Positions 11,584 to 24,700 of a stretch of 64,000 nucleotides of DNA are shown piece after piece. The position numbers and the translations under genes were made by a program. Every line of letters begins with the position of its first letter. Within the stretch, counting starts at the first letter, position 1. The stretch spans positions 62,001 to 126,000 of the forward strand of contig NW_026893640.1 of NCBI RefSeq assembly GCF_032452875.1. The letters run 5' to 3'. The stretch is from Bos javanicus (taxonomy: Eukaryota > Chordata > Mammalia > Artiodactyla > Bovidae). The notes below the pieces were generated by a model. The model searched no databases. It was not told the DNA's origin and worked only from the letters and a program-made list of their open reading frames with translations.

Positions 11584-11951
11584 GGGCCTGCTGAGCTGCG
11601 TGATTACTGTCTGCTCATCTGCTTGACAATTGCCAGCTGAGCTGCACGATTCCTGCCTGTCATCTGCTTGACAATTGCCAGCTGTGCTGCGTAATTCCTG
11701 CCTGCTCAGCTGCTTGATTATTGCCAGCTGAGCAGCATGATTCCTCACACCTGAGTTCCATGATTATTGCCTGCTGACTGTTTGATTCGTGCCTACTCAG
11801 CTCTTTGTTTATTGCCTCCAGAGGCACATGATCAGTGTATGATAGCAAACATGATCAGTGCATGATCAGTCACATGATCAGCGCCATTAAGTCACGTGAT
11901 CACTACATGATAGTCATGTGATCAGTCCATGCTCAGTCACGGTATCAGTGC
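11584..11951 (+). repeat. Type A core, copy A5
   Basis: Full-length 368-bp copy. One tail unit reads GATCAGTGCATG where most A copies have GATCAGCGCATG. Confidence 0.92.
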
Positions 11952-12423
11952 ATGATCAGCCACGTGATCAGTGCATGATCAGCCACGTGATCAGTGCATG
12001 ATAGCCATGTGATCAGTGCATGATCAGTCACGTGATCAGTGCATGATCAGTCACGTGATCAGTGCATGATCAGCCACGTGATCAGTGCATGATCAGTCAC
12101 CTGATGGGTGTATGATCAGTCACGTGACCAGTACATGGTAGCTACATGATCATTGCATGATCAGCCACGTGAGTAGTGCATGATAGCCACGTGATCAGTG
12201 CATGATCAGTCACGTGATCAGTGCATGATCAGTCATGTATCAGTGCATGATAGCCCGTGATCAGTGCATGATCAGCCCGTGATCAGTGCATGATCAGCCA
12301 CGTGATCAGTGCATGATCAGCCACGTGATCAGTGCATGATCAGTCACGTGATCAGTGCATGATCAGTCACGTGATCAGTGTGTGATCAGCCACGTGATCA
12401 GTGCATGCTCAGTCACGTGATCA
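11952..12423 (+). repeat. Short A5-B3 spacer with three adjacent deletions
   Basis: Contains an abbreviated right flank (CACCTGATGGG, GACCAGTACATGG, GAGTAGTG; 12,090-12,185). At 12,232-12,285 three neighbouring monomers have lost bases at the E-box (GTCATGTATC, GATAGCCCGTG, GATCAGCCCGTG), an unusual cluster. Confidence 0.86.
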
Positions 12424-12730
12424 GGGCCTGCTGAGCTGCGTGATTACTGTCTGCTCATCTGCTTGACAATTGCCAGCTGAGCTGCACGATTCCTGCCTGT
12501 CATCTGCTTGACAATTGCCACCTGTGCTGCGTAATTCCTGCCTGCTCATCTACTTGATTATTGCCAGCTGAGCAGCATGATTTCTCAGAGCTGAGTTCCA
12601 TGATTATAGCCTGCTGACTCATTCCTGCCTACTCAGCTCTATGTTCATTGCCTCCAGAGGCACATGATCAGTGTATGACACCAAACATGATCAGCACATG
12701 ATCAGTCACATGATCAGTGCATGATAAGCC
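12424..12730 (+). repeat. Type B core, copy B3
   Basis: Full-length 307 bp. It has GCCACCTGTGC in place of GCCAGCTGTGC, CATCTACTTG, TATAGCC, GACTCATTCCTGCC and CTATGTTCATTGCC. This sub-haplotype is closest to B11-B13 at the far end of the window. Confidence 0.91.
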
Positions 12731-14503
12731 ACGTGATCAGTGCATGATCAGTCACGTGATCAGTGCATGATCAGTCACGTGATCAGTGCATGATAGCACG
12801 TGATCAGTGCATGATCAGCCACGTGATCAGTGCATGATCAGCCACGTGATCAGTGCATGATCAGTCACGTGATCAGTGCATGATCAGCCACGTGATCAGT
12901 GCATGATATCCACGTGATCAGTGCATGATCAGCCACGTGATCAGTGCATGATCAGCCACGTGATCAGTGCATGATCAGTCACGTGATAGTGCATGATCAG
13001 CCACGTGATCAGTGCATGATAGCCACGTGATCAGTGCATGATAGCCACGTGATCAGTGCATGATCAGTCACGTGATCAGTGCATGATCAGTCACGTGATC
13101 AGTGATCAGCCACGTGATCAGTGCATGATGAGCCACGTGATCAGTGCATGATCAGTCACGTGATCAGTGCATGATCAGTCACGTGATCAGTGCATGATAG
13201 CTACGTGATCAGTGCATGATCAGCCACGTGATCAGTGCATGATAGCCACGTGATCAGTGCATGATCAGCCACGTGATCAGTGCATGATCAGTCACGTGAT
13301 CAGTGCATGATCAGCCACGTGATCAGTGCATGATCAGTCACGTGATCAGTGCATGATAGCCACGTGATCAGTGCATGATCAGTCACGTGATCAGTGCATG
13401 ATCAGTCACGTGACCAGTGCATGGTAGCTACGTGATCATTGCATGATCAGCCACGTGATCAGTGCATGATAGCCACGTGATCAGTGCATGATCAGTCACG
13501 TGATCAGTGCATGATCAGTCACGTGATCAGTGCATGATAGCTGCGTGATCATGCATGATCAGCCACGTGATCAGTGCATGATAGCCACGTGATCAGTGCA
13601 TGATCAGTCACGTGATCAGTGCATGATCAGCCACGTGATCAGTGCATGATCAGCCACGTGATCAGTGCATGATCAGCCACGTGATCAGTGCATGATAGCC
13701 ACGTGATCAGTGCATGATCAGTCACGTGATCAGTGCATGATCAGTCACGTGATCAGTGCATGATCAGCCACGTGATCAGTGCATGATAGCCACGTGATCA
13801 GTGCATGATCAGCACGTGATCAGTGCATGATCAGCCACGTGATCAGTGCATGATCAGTCACGTGATCAGTGCATGATCAGCCACGTGATCAGTGCATGAT
13901 AGCCACGTGATCAGTGCATGATCAGTCACGTGATCAGTGCATGATCAGTCACGTGATCAGTGCATGATCAGCCACGTGATCAGTGCATGATCAGCCACGT
14001 GATCAGTGCATGATCAGTCACGTGATCAGTGCATGATCAGCCACGTGATCAGTGCATGATCAGTCACGTGATCAGTGCATGATCAGCCACGTGATCAGTG
14101 CATGATAGCCACGTGATCAGTGCATGATCAGTCACGTGATCAGTGCATGATCAGTCACGTGATCAGTGCATGATCAGCCACGTGATCAGTGCATGATCAG
14201 TCACGTGATCAGTGCATGATAGCACGTGATCAGTGCATGATCAGTCACGTGATCAGTGCATGATCAGCCACGTGATCAGTGCATGATAGCCACGTGATCA
14301 GTGCATGATCAGCCACGTGATCAGTGCATGATCAGCCACGTGATCAGTGCATGATCAGCCACGTGATCAGTGCATGATATACGTGATCAGTGCATGATCA
14401 GCCACGTGATCAGTGCATGATAGCCACGTGATCAGTGCATGATCAGTCACGTGATCAGTGTATGATCAGCCACGTGAACAGTGCATGCTCAGTCACGTGA
14501 TCA
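12731..14503 (+). repeat. Uniform canonical monomers
   Basis: No gene and hardly any odd monomer. Exceptions are a GATAGCTGCGTGATCATGC unit near 13,540, GACCAGTGCATGGTAGCTACG near 13,410, single-base losses (GATCAGCACGTG near 13,810, GATAGCACG near 14,220) and ATATACGTG near 14,376. It is one of the most uniform stretches in the window. Confidence 0.88.
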
Positions 14504-14808
14504 GGGCCTGCTGAGCTGCGTGATTACTGTCTGCTCATCTGCTTGACAATTGCCAGCTGAGCTGCACGATTCCTGCCTGTCATCTGCTTGACAATTGCCA
14601 CTGTGCTGCGTAATTCCTGCCTGCTCAGCTGCTTGATTATTGCCAGCTGAGCAGCATGATTCCCAGAGCTGAGTTCCATGATTATTGCCTGCTGACTGAT
14701 TCGTGCCTACTCAGCTCTTTGTTCATTGCCTCCAGAGGCACATGATCAGTGTATGACACCAAACATGATCAGCACATGATCAGTCACATGATCAGTGCAT
14801 GATAAGCC
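14504..14808 (+). repeat. Type B core, copy B4
   Basis: This copy is 305 bp. It has small losses at GCCACTGTGCTG and GATTCCCAGAGCTGAG. Otherwise it has the B signature GACACCAAACATGATCAGCAC and ATAAGCC. Confidence 0.9.
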
Positions 14809-15680
14809 ACGTGATCAGTGCATGATCAGTCACGTGATCAGTGCATGATCAGTCATGTGATCAGTGCATGGTAGCTGCGTGATCAGTGCATGATCAGCCA
14901 CGTGATCAGTGCATGATCAGCCACGTGATCAGTGCATGATCAGTCACGTGATCAGTGCATGATCAGTCACGTGATCAGTGCATGATCAGTCACGTGATCA
15001 GTGCATGATCAGTCACGTGATCAGTGCATGATAGCCACGTGATCAGTGCATGATCAGTCACGTGATCAGTGCATGATCAGTCACGTGATCAGTGCATGAT
15101 CAGCCACGTGATCAGTGCATGATCAGCCACGTGATCAGTGCATGATCAGCCACGTGATCAGTGCATGATCAGCCACGTGATCAGTGCATGATCAGTCACG
15201 TGATCAGTGCATGATCAGTCACGTGATCAGTGCATGATCATTTACGTGATCAGTGCATGATCAGTCACGTGACCAGTATATGGTAGCTACGTGATCATTC
15301 CATGACAGCCACGTGAGCAGTGCATGATAGCCACGTGATGTGCATGATCAGTTACGTGAGCAGTGTATGATCAGCCACGTGATCAGTGCATGAGTGCCAC
15401 GTGATCAGTGCATGATATGTCACGTGACAGTGTGTGATCAGCCACGTGATCAGTGCATGATCAGCCACGTGATCAGTGCATGATAGCCACGTGATCAGTG
15501 CATGATCAGTTACGTGATCAGTGTATGATCAGCCACGTGATCAGTGCATGGTCAGACACGTGAACAGTGTATGATCAGCCACGTGATCAGTGCATGATAT
15601 CCAAGTGATCAGTGCATGATCAATCACGTGATCAGTGTATGATCAGCCACGTGAACAGTGCATGCTCAGTCACGTGATCA
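14809..15680 (+). repeat. Uniform monomers, then left block of A6
   Basis: Canonical monomers run to about 15,235. The left block then begins at CATTTACG and includes TATATGGTAGC, CCATGACAGCC, GATGTGCATG, ATATGTCACGTGACAG, GGTCAGACACG and ATATCCAAGTG. Confidence 0.87.
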
Positions 15681-16048
15681 GGGCCTGCTGAGCTGCGTGA
15701 TTACTGTCTGCTCATCTGCTTGACAATTGCCAGCTGAGCTGCACGATTCCTGCCTGTCATCTGCTTGACAATTGCCAGCTGTGCTGCGTAATTCCTGCCT
15801 GCTCAGCTGCTTGATTATTGCCAGCTGAGCAGCATGATTCCTCACAGCTGAGTTCCATGATTATTGCCTGCTGACTGTTTGATTCGTGCCTACTCAGCTC
15901 TTTGTTTATTGCCTCCAGAGGCACATGATCAGTGTATGATAGCAAACATGATCAGTGCATGATCAGTCACATGATCAGCGCCATTAAGTCACGTGATCAC
16001 TACATGATAGTCATGTGATCAGTCCATGCTCAGTCACGGTATCAGTGC
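15681..16048 (+). repeat. Type A core, copy A6 (CAGCTG variant)
   Basis: Full-length 368 bp with CAGCTG at 15845-15850. Unlike A1, A4 and A9 it is not followed by the long right flank, so the variant has been separated from its usual neighbourhood. Confidence 0.92.
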
Positions 16049-16587
16049 ATGATCAGCCACGTGATCAGTGCATGATAGCCACGTGATCAGTGCATGATCA
16101 GTCACGTGATCAGTGCATGATCAGTCACGTGATCAGTGCATGATCATTTACGTGATCAGTGCATGATCAGTCACGTGATCAGTGCATGGTAGCTACGTGA
16201 TCATTGCATGATCAGCCACGTGAGCAGTGCATGATAGCCACGTGATGTGTGCATGATCAGTTACGTGATCAGTGTATGATCAGCCACGTGATCAGTGCAT
16301 GAGTGCCACGTGATCAGTGCATGATAGTCACGTGACAGTGTGTGATCAGCCACGTGATCAGTGCATGATCAGCCACGTGATCAGTGCATGATAGCCACGT
16401 GATCAGTGCATGATCAGTTACGTGATCAGTGTATGATCAGCCACGTGATCAGTGCATGGTCAGACACGTGATCAGTGTATGATCAGCCACGTGATCAGTG
16501 CATGATATCCACGTGATCAGTGCATGATCATCACGTGATCAGTGTATGATCAGCCACGTGAACAGTGCATGCTCAGTCACGTGATCA
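16049..16587 (+). repeat. Compact A6-A7 spacer, mostly left block
   Basis: After four canonical monomers the left block starts at CATTTACG (16,145) and runs unbroken to A7. The core-to-core distance of 907 bp is the shortest between two A cores. Confidence 0.88.
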
Positions 16588-16955
16588 GGGCCTGCTGAGC
16601 TGCGTGATTACTGTCTGCTCATCTGCTTGACAATTGCCAGCTGAGCTGCATGATTCCTGCCTGTCATCTGCTTGACAATTGCCAGCTGTGCTGCGTAATT
16701 CCTGCCTGCTCAGCTGCTTGATTATTGCCAGCTGAGCAGCATGATTCCTCACACCTGAGTTCCATGATTATTGCCTGCTGACTGTTTGATTCGTGCCTAC
16801 TCAGCTCTTTGTTTATTGCCTCCAGAGGCACATGATCAGTGTATGATAGCAAACATGATCAGCGCATGATCAGTCACATGATCAGCGCCATTAAGTCACG
16901 TGATCACTACATGATAGTCATGTGATCAGTCCATGCTCAGTCACGGTATCAGTGC
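16588..16955 (+). repeat. Type A core, copy A7
   Basis: Full-length 368 bp. GCTGCATGATT replaces the reference GCTGCACGATT near 16,648; A3, A11, A15, A20 and A21 share this state. Confidence 0.92.
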
Positions 16956-18249
16956 ATGATCAGCCACGTGATCAGTGCATGATCAGCCACGTGATCAGTG
17001 CATGATCAGCCACGTGATCAGTGCATGATCAGTCACGTGATCAGTGCATGATCAGGCACGTGATCAGTGCATGATCAGTCACGTGATCAGTGCATGATAG
17101 CCACGTGATCAGTGCATGATCAGTCACCTGATGGGTGTATGATCAGTCACGTGACCAGTACATGGTAGCTACATGATCATTGCATGATCAGCCACGTGAG
17201 TAGTGCATGATAGCCACGTGATCAGTGCATGATCAGTCACGTGATCAGTGCATGATCAGTCATGTGATCAGTGCATGATCAGGCACGTGATCAGTGCATG
17301 ATCAGCCACGTGATCAGTGCATGATAGCCACGTGATCAGTGCATGATCAGTCACGTGATCAGTGCATGATCAGTCACGTGATCAGTGCATGATCAGCCAC
17401 GTGATCAGTGCATGATCAGTCACATGATCAGTGCATGATCATCCACGTGATCAGTGCATGATCAGTCACGTGATCAGTGCATGATATAGACGTGATCAGT
17501 GCATGATCAGTCACGTGATCAGTGCATGATCAGCCACGTGATCAGTGCATGATCAGTCACGTGATCAGTGCATGATCAGTCACGTGATCAGTGCATGATA
17601 GCTACGTGATCAGTGCATGATCAGCCACGTGATCAGTGCATGATCAGTCACGTGATCAGTGCATGATCAGTGCATGCAGCCACGTGATCAGTGCATGATC
17701 AGCCACGTGATCAGTGCATGATCAGCACATCAGTGCATGATCAGTGATGATCAGTGTGATCAGTGCATGATCAGTCACGTGATCAGTGCATGATCAGCCA
17801 CGTGATCAGTGCATGATCAGTGATCAGTGCATCAGTGTGATGATGATCAGTCACGTGATCAGTGCATGATCAGCCACGTGATCAGTGCATGATCAGCCAC
17901 GTGATCAGTGCATGATCAGCCACGTGATCAGTGCATGATCAGTCACGTGATCAGTGCATGATCAGCCACGTGATCAGTGCATGATAGCCACGTGATCAGT
18001 GCATGATCAGTCACGTGATCAGTGCATGATCAGCCACGTGATCAGTGCATGATCAGCCACGTGATCAGTGCATGATCAGTTACGTGAGCAGTGTATGATC
18101 AGCCACGTGATCAGTGCATGGTCAGACACGTGAACAGTGTATGATCAGCCACGTGATCAGTGCATGATATCCAAGTGATCAGTGCATGATCATCACGTGA
18201 TCAGTGTATGATCAGCCACGTGAACAGTGCATGCTCAGTCACGTGATCA
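16956..18249 (+). repeat. Monomers with scrambled patch, left-block tail of A8
   Basis: An abbreviated right flank with CAGGCACG and CACCTGATGGG units runs to about 17,290; the same order follows A10. At about 17,660-17,850 the 22/23-bp rhythm breaks down (GATCAGCACATCAG, GATCAGTGATGATC, GTGTGATGATGATC), the only place where this happens. Canonical monomers resume and the left-block tail starts near 18,080. Confidence 0.86.
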
Positions 18250-18550
18250 GGGCCTGCTGAGCTGCGTGATTACTGTCTGCTCATCTGCTTGACAATTGCC
18301 AGCTGAGCTGCACGATTCCTGCCTGTCATCTGCTTGACAATTGCCAGCTGTGCTGCGTAATTCCTGCCTGCTCAGCTGCTTGATTATTGCCAGCTGAGCA
18401 GCATGATTCCTCACACCTGAGTTCCATGATTATTGCCTGCTGACTGTTTGATTCGTGCCTACTCAGCTCTTTGTTTATTGCCTCCAGAGGCACATGATCA
18501 GTGTATGATAGCAAACATGATCAGTGCATGATCAGTCACATGATCAGTGC
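18250..18550 (+). repeat. Type A core, copy A8, tail missing
   Basis: The first 13 units are a normal A core (TTTGTTTATTGCC, GATAGCAAACATG). The sequence then passes straight into canonical monomers, without the GCCATTAAG, GTCATGTG and ACGGTATC units. Length to the breakpoint is 301 bp. It is best read as a crossover or conversion junction inside the core. Confidence 0.88.
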
Positions 18551-19810
18551 ATGATCAATCACGTGATCAGTGCATGATCAGTCACGTGATCAGTGCATGG
18601 TCAGCCACGTGATCAGTGCATGATCAGCCACGTGATCAGTGCATGATAGCCACGTGATCAGTGCATGATCAGTCACGTGATCAGTGCATGATCAGTCACG
18701 TGATCAGTGCATGATCAGTCACGTGATCAGTGCATGATCAGTCACGTGATCAGTGCATGATCAGCCCGTGATCAGTGCATGATCAGTCACGTGATCAGTG
18801 CATGATATACGTGATCAGTGCATGATCAGTCACGTGATCAGTGCATGATCAGCCACGTGATCAGTGCATGATAGCCACGTGATCAGTGCATGATCAGCCA
18901 CGTGATCAGTGCATGATCAGTCACGTGATCAGTGCATGATCAGCCACGTGATCAGTGCATGATAGCCACGTGATCAGTGCATGATCATCACGTGATCAGT
19001 GCATGATCAGTCACGTGATCAGTGCATGATCAGCCACGTGATCAGTGCATGATCAATTACATGATCAGTCACGTGATCAGTGCATGATCAGTCACGTGAT
19101 CAGTGCATGATCAGTCACGTGATCAGTGCATGATCAGTCACGTGATCAGTGCATGATCAGCCACGTGATCAGTGCATGATCAGCCACGTGATCAGTGCAT
19201 GATCAGTCACGTGATCAGTGCATGATCAGCCACGTGATCAGTGCATGATCAGCCACGTGATCAGTGCATGATCAGCCACGTGATCAGTGCATGATCAGCC
19301 ACGTGATCAGTGCATGATCAGTCACGTGATCAGTACATGATCAGTCACGTGAACAGTGCATGATCATTTACGTGATCTGTGCATGATCAGTCACGTGACC
19401 AGTATATGGTAGCTACGTGATCATTCCATGACGAGCCACGTGAGCAGTGCATGATAGCCACGTGATGTGTGCATGATGAGTTACGTGAGCAGAGTATGAT
19501 CAGCCACGTGATCAGTGCATGAGTGCCACGTGATCAGTGCATGATATGTCACGTGACAGGTGTGTGATCAGCCACGTGAACAGTGCATGTTCAGCCACGT
19601 GATCAGTGCATGATAGCCACGTGATCAGTGCATGATCAGTTACGTGAGCAGTGTATGATCAGCCACGTGATCAGTGCATGGTCAGACACGTGAACAGTGT
19701 ATGATCAGCCACGTGATCAGTGCATGATATCCAAGTGATCAGTGCATGATCAATCACGTGATCAGTGTATGATCAGCCACGTGAACAGTGCATGCTCAGT
19801 CACGTGATCT
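18551..19810 (+). repeat. Uniform monomers, then left block of A9
   Basis: Canonical monomers run to about 19,330, with one GATCAATTACATG unit shortened near 19,055. The left block starts at GAACAGTGCATG, CATTTACGTGATCTG and holds CCATGACGAGCC, GAGCAGAGTATG, GACAGGTGTGTG, GTTCAGCC and ATATCCAAGTG. Confidence 0.88.
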
Positions 19811-20178
19811 GGGCCTGCTGAGCTGCGTGATTACTGTCTGCTCATCTGCTTGACAATTGCCAGCTGAGCTGCACGATTCCTGCCTGTCATCTGCTTGACA
19901 ATTGCCAGCTGTGCTGCGTAATTCCTGCCTGCTCAGCTGCTTGATTATTGCCAGCTGAGCAGCATGATTCCTCACAGCTGAGTTCCATGATTATTGCCTG
20001 CTGACTGTTTGATTCGTGCCTACTCAGCTCTTTGTTTATTGCCTCCAGAGGCACATGATCAGTGTATGATAGCAAACATGATCAGCGCATGATCAGTCAC
20101 ATGATCAGCGCCATTAAGTCACGTGATCACTACATGATAGTCATGTGATCAGTCCATGCTCAGTCACGGTATCAGTGC
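19811..20178 (+). repeat. Type A core, copy A9 (CAGCTG variant)
   Basis: Full-length 368 bp with CAGCTG at 19975-19980, entered through GATCTGGGCC. Core and following right flank match A4 at an offset of 11,353 bp. Confidence 0.92.
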
Positions 20179-21399
20179 ATGATCAGCCACGTGATCAGTG
20201 CATGATCTGTCACATGATTAGTGTATGATCATCCACGTGATCAGTGCATGGGCAGTCATGTGATCAGTGCATGATATAGACGTGATCAGTGCATGATCAG
20301 TCTCGTGATCAGTGCATGATAGCCACGTGATCAGTGCATGATCAGTCACCTGATGGGTGTATGATCATTCACGTGACCTGTACATGGTAGCTACATGATC
20401 ATTGCATGATCAGCCACGTGAGTAGTGCATGATAGCCACGTGATCAGTGCATGATCAGTCACGTGATCAGTGCATGATCAGTCATGTGACCAGTACATGG
20501 TAGCTGCGTGATCATGCATGATCAGCCACGTGAGCAGTGCATGATAGCCACGTGATCAGTGCATGATCAGACACGTGATCAGTGCATGATCAGTCACGTG
20601 ATCAGTGCATGATCAGCCACGTGATCAGTGCATGATCAGCCACGTGATCAGTGCATGATCAGCCACGTGATCAGTGCATGATAGCCACGTGATCAGTGCA
20701 TGATAGCCACGTGATCAGTGCATGATCAGTCACGTGATACGTGTGTGATCAGCCACGTGATCAGTGCATGATGAGCCACGTGATCAGTGCATGATCAATT
20801 ACGTGATCAGTGCATGATCAGTCACGTGACCAGTACATGGTTGCTACGTGATCATTGCATGATCAGCCACGTGAGCAGTGCATGATAGCCACGTGATCAG
20901 TGCATGATCAGTCACGTGATCAGTACATGATCAGTCACGTGAACAGTGCATGATCATTTACGTGATCTGTGCATGATCAGTCACGTGACCAGTATATGGT
21001 AGCTACGTGATCATTCCATGACGAGCCACGTGAGCAGTGCATGATAGCCACGTGATGTGTGCATGATCAGTTACGTGAGCAGAGTATGATCAGCCACGTG
21101 ATCAGTGCATGAGTGCCACGTGATCAGTGCATGATATGTCACGTGACAGGTGTGTGATCAGCCACGTGAACAGTGCATGTTCAGCCACGTGATCAGTGCA
21201 TGATAGCCACGTGATCAGTGCATGATCAGTTACGTGAGCAGTGTATGATCAGCCACGTGATCAGTGCATGGTCAGACACGTGAACAGTGTATGATCAGCC
21301 ACGTGATCAGTGCATGATATCCAAGTGATCAGTGCATGATCATCACGTGATCAGTGTATGATCAGCCACGTGAACAGTGCATGCTCAGTCACGTGATCA
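20179..21399 (+). repeat. Complete right flank of A9 and complete left block of A10
   Basis: This spacer shows both flanks nearly complete with little canonical filler. The right flank covers 20,179 to about 20,530. The left block covers about 20,735-21,399 from GATACGTGTGTG through GGTTGCTACG, CATTTACG, CCATGACGAGCC, GACAGGTGTGTG, GGTCAGACACG and ATATCCAAGTG. It is a useful reference for both blocks. Confidence 0.88.
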
Positions 21400-21767
21400 G
21401 GGCCTGCTGAGCTGCGTGATTACTGTCTGCTCATCTGCTTGACAATTGCCAGCTGAGCTGCACGATTCCTGCCTGTCATCTGCTTGACAATTGCCAGCTG
21501 TGCTGCGTAATTCCTGCCTGCTCAGCTGCTTGATTATTGCCAGCTGAGCAGCATGATTCCTCACACCTGAGTTCCATGATTATTGCCTGCTGACTGTTTG
21601 ATTCGTGCCTACTCAGCTCTTTGTTTATTGCCTCCAGAGGCACATGATCAGTGTATGATAGCAAACATGATCAGCGCATGATCAGTCACATGATCAGCGC
21701 CATTAAGTCACGTGATCACTACATGATAGTCATGTGATCAGTCCATGCTCAGTCACGGTATCAGTGC
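21400..21767 (+). repeat. Type A core, copy A10
   Basis: Full-length 368-bp copy in the majority state (CACCTG, GCTGCACGATT, GCGCCATTAAG). Confidence 0.92.
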
Positions 21768-24700
21768 ATGATCAGCCACGTGATCAGTGCATGATCAGCC
21801 ACGTGATCAGTGCATGATCAGTCCACGTGATCAGTGCATGATCAGTCACGTGATCAGTGCATGATCAGGCACGTGATCAGTGCATGATCAGTCACGTGAT
21901 CAGTGCATGATAGCCACGTGATCAGTGCATGATCAGTCACCTGATGGGTGTATGATCAGTCACGTGACCAGTACATGGTAGCTACATGATCATTGCATGA
22001 TCAGCCACGTGAGTAGTGCATGATAGCCACGTGATCAGTGCATGATCAGTCACGTGATCAGTGCATGATCAGTCATGTGATCAGTGCATGATCAGGCACG
22101 TGATCAGTGCATGATCAGCCACGTGATCAGTGCATGATAGCCACGTGATCAGTGCATGATCAGTCACGTGATCAGTGCATGATCAGTCACGTGATCAGTG
22201 CATGATCAGCCACGTGATCAGTGCATGATCAGCCACGTGATCAGTGCATGATCAATCACGTGATCAGTGCATGATCAGTCACGTGATCAGTGCATGATAG
22301 CTACGTGATCAGTGCATGATCAGCCACGTGATCAGTGCATGATAGCCACGTGATCAGTGCATGATCAGTCACGTGATCAGTGCATGATCAGTCACGTGAT
22401 CAGTGCATGATCAGTCACGTGATCAGTGCATGATCAGTCACGTGATCAGTGCATGATCAGTCACGTGATCAGTGCATGATAGCTACGTGATCAGTGCATG
22501 ATCAGCCACGTGATCAGTGCATGATAGCCACGTGATCAGTGCATGATCAGTCACGTGATCAGTGCATGATCAGCACGTGATCAGTGCATGATCAGTCACG
22601 TGATCAGTGCATGATCAGCCACGTGATCAGTGCATGATAGCCAGTGATCAGTGCATGATCAGTCACGTGATCAGTGCATGATCAGCCACGTGATCAGTGC
22701 ATGATAGCCACGTGATCAGTGCATGATCATCACGTGATCAGTGCATGATCAGTCACGTGATCAGTGCATGATCAGCCACGTGATCAGTGCATGATAGCCA
22801 CGTGATCAGTGCATGATAGCCACGTGATCAGTGCATGATCAGTCACGTGATCAGTGCATGATCAGCCACGTGATCAGTGCATGATCAGCCACGTGATCAG
22901 TGCATGATCAATTACGTGATCAGTGCATGATCAGTCACGTGACCAGTACATGATTGCTACGTGATCAGTGCATGATCAGCCACGTGATCAGTGCATGATA
23001 GCCACGTGATCAGTGCATGATCAGTCACGTGATCAGTGCATGATCAGTCACGTGATCAGTGCATGATCAGTACGTGATCAGTGCATGATCAGTCACGTGA
23101 TCAGTGCATGATAGCTACGTGATCAGTGCATGACAGCCACGTGATCAGTGCATGATAGCCACGTGATCAGTGCATGATCAGTTACGTGATCAGTGTATGA
23201 TCAGCCACGTGATCAGTGCATGAGTGCCACGTGATCAGTGCATGATAGTCACGTGATCAGTGTGTGATCAGCCACGTGATCAGTGCATGATCAGCCACGT
23301 GATCAGTGCATGATAGCCACGTGATCAGTGCATGATCAGTCACGTGATCAGTGCATGATCAGCCACGTGATCAGTGCATGATCAGTCACGTGATCAGTGC
23401 ATGATCAGTCACGTGATCAGTGCATGATCAGCCACGTGATCAGTGCATGATCAGCCACGTGATCAGTGCATGATCAGCCACGTGATCAGTGCATGATCAG
23501 TCACGTGATCAGTGCATGATCAGTCACGTGATCAGTGCATGATCAGTCACGTGATCAGTGCATGATCAGTCACGTGATCAGTGCATGATCAGTCACGTGA
23601 CAGTACATGGTAGCTACGTGATCATTGCATGATCAGCCACGTGATCAGTGCATGATAGCCACGTGATCAGTGCATGATCAGTCACGTGATCAGTGCATGA
23701 TCAGTCACGTGATCAGTGCATGATCAGTCACGTGATCAGTGCATGATAGCCACGTGATCAGTGCATGATCAGTCACGTGATCAGTGCATGATAGCCACGT
23801 GATCAGTGCATGATCAGTCACGTGATCAGTGCATGATCAGCCACGTGATCAGTGCATGATCAGCCACGTGATCAGTGCATGATCAGTCACGTGATCAGTG
23901 CATGATCAGTCACGTGATCAGTGCATGGCAGTCACGTGATCAGTGCATGATCAGCCACGTGATCAGTGCATGATAGCCACGTGATCAGTGCATGATCAGC
24001 CACGTGATCAGTGCATGATCAGTCACGTGATAGTGTGTGATCAGCCACGTGATCAGTGCATGATCAGCCACGTGATCAGTGCATGATCAATTACGTGATC
24101 AGTGCATGATCAGTCACGTGATCAGTGCATGATAGCTACGTGATCAGTGCATGATCAGCCACGTGATCAGTGCATGATAGCCACGTGATCAGTGCATGAT
24201 CAGTCACGTGATCAGTGCATGATCAGTCACGTGATCAGTGCATGATCAGTCACGTGATCAGTGCATGATCAGTCACGTGATCAGTGCATGGTAGCTACGT
24301 GATCAGTGCATGATCAGCCACGTGATCAGTGCATGATAGCCACGTGATCAGTGCATGATCAGTCACGTGATCAGTGTATGATCAGCCACGTGATCAGTGC
24401 ATGAGTGCCACGTGATCAGTGCATGATAGTCACGTGATCAGTGCATGATCAGCCACGTGATCAGTGCATGATCAGCCACGTGATCAGTGCATGATAGCCA
24501 CGTGATCAGTGCATGATCAGCCACGTGATCAGTGCATGATCAGCCACGTGATCAGTGCATGATCAGTCACGTGATCAGTGCATGATCAGTCACGTGATCA
24601 GTGCATGATCAGCCACGTGATCAGTGCATGATCAGTCACGTGATCAGTGCATGATCAGCCACGTGATCAGTGCATGATAGCCACGTGATCAGTGCATGAT

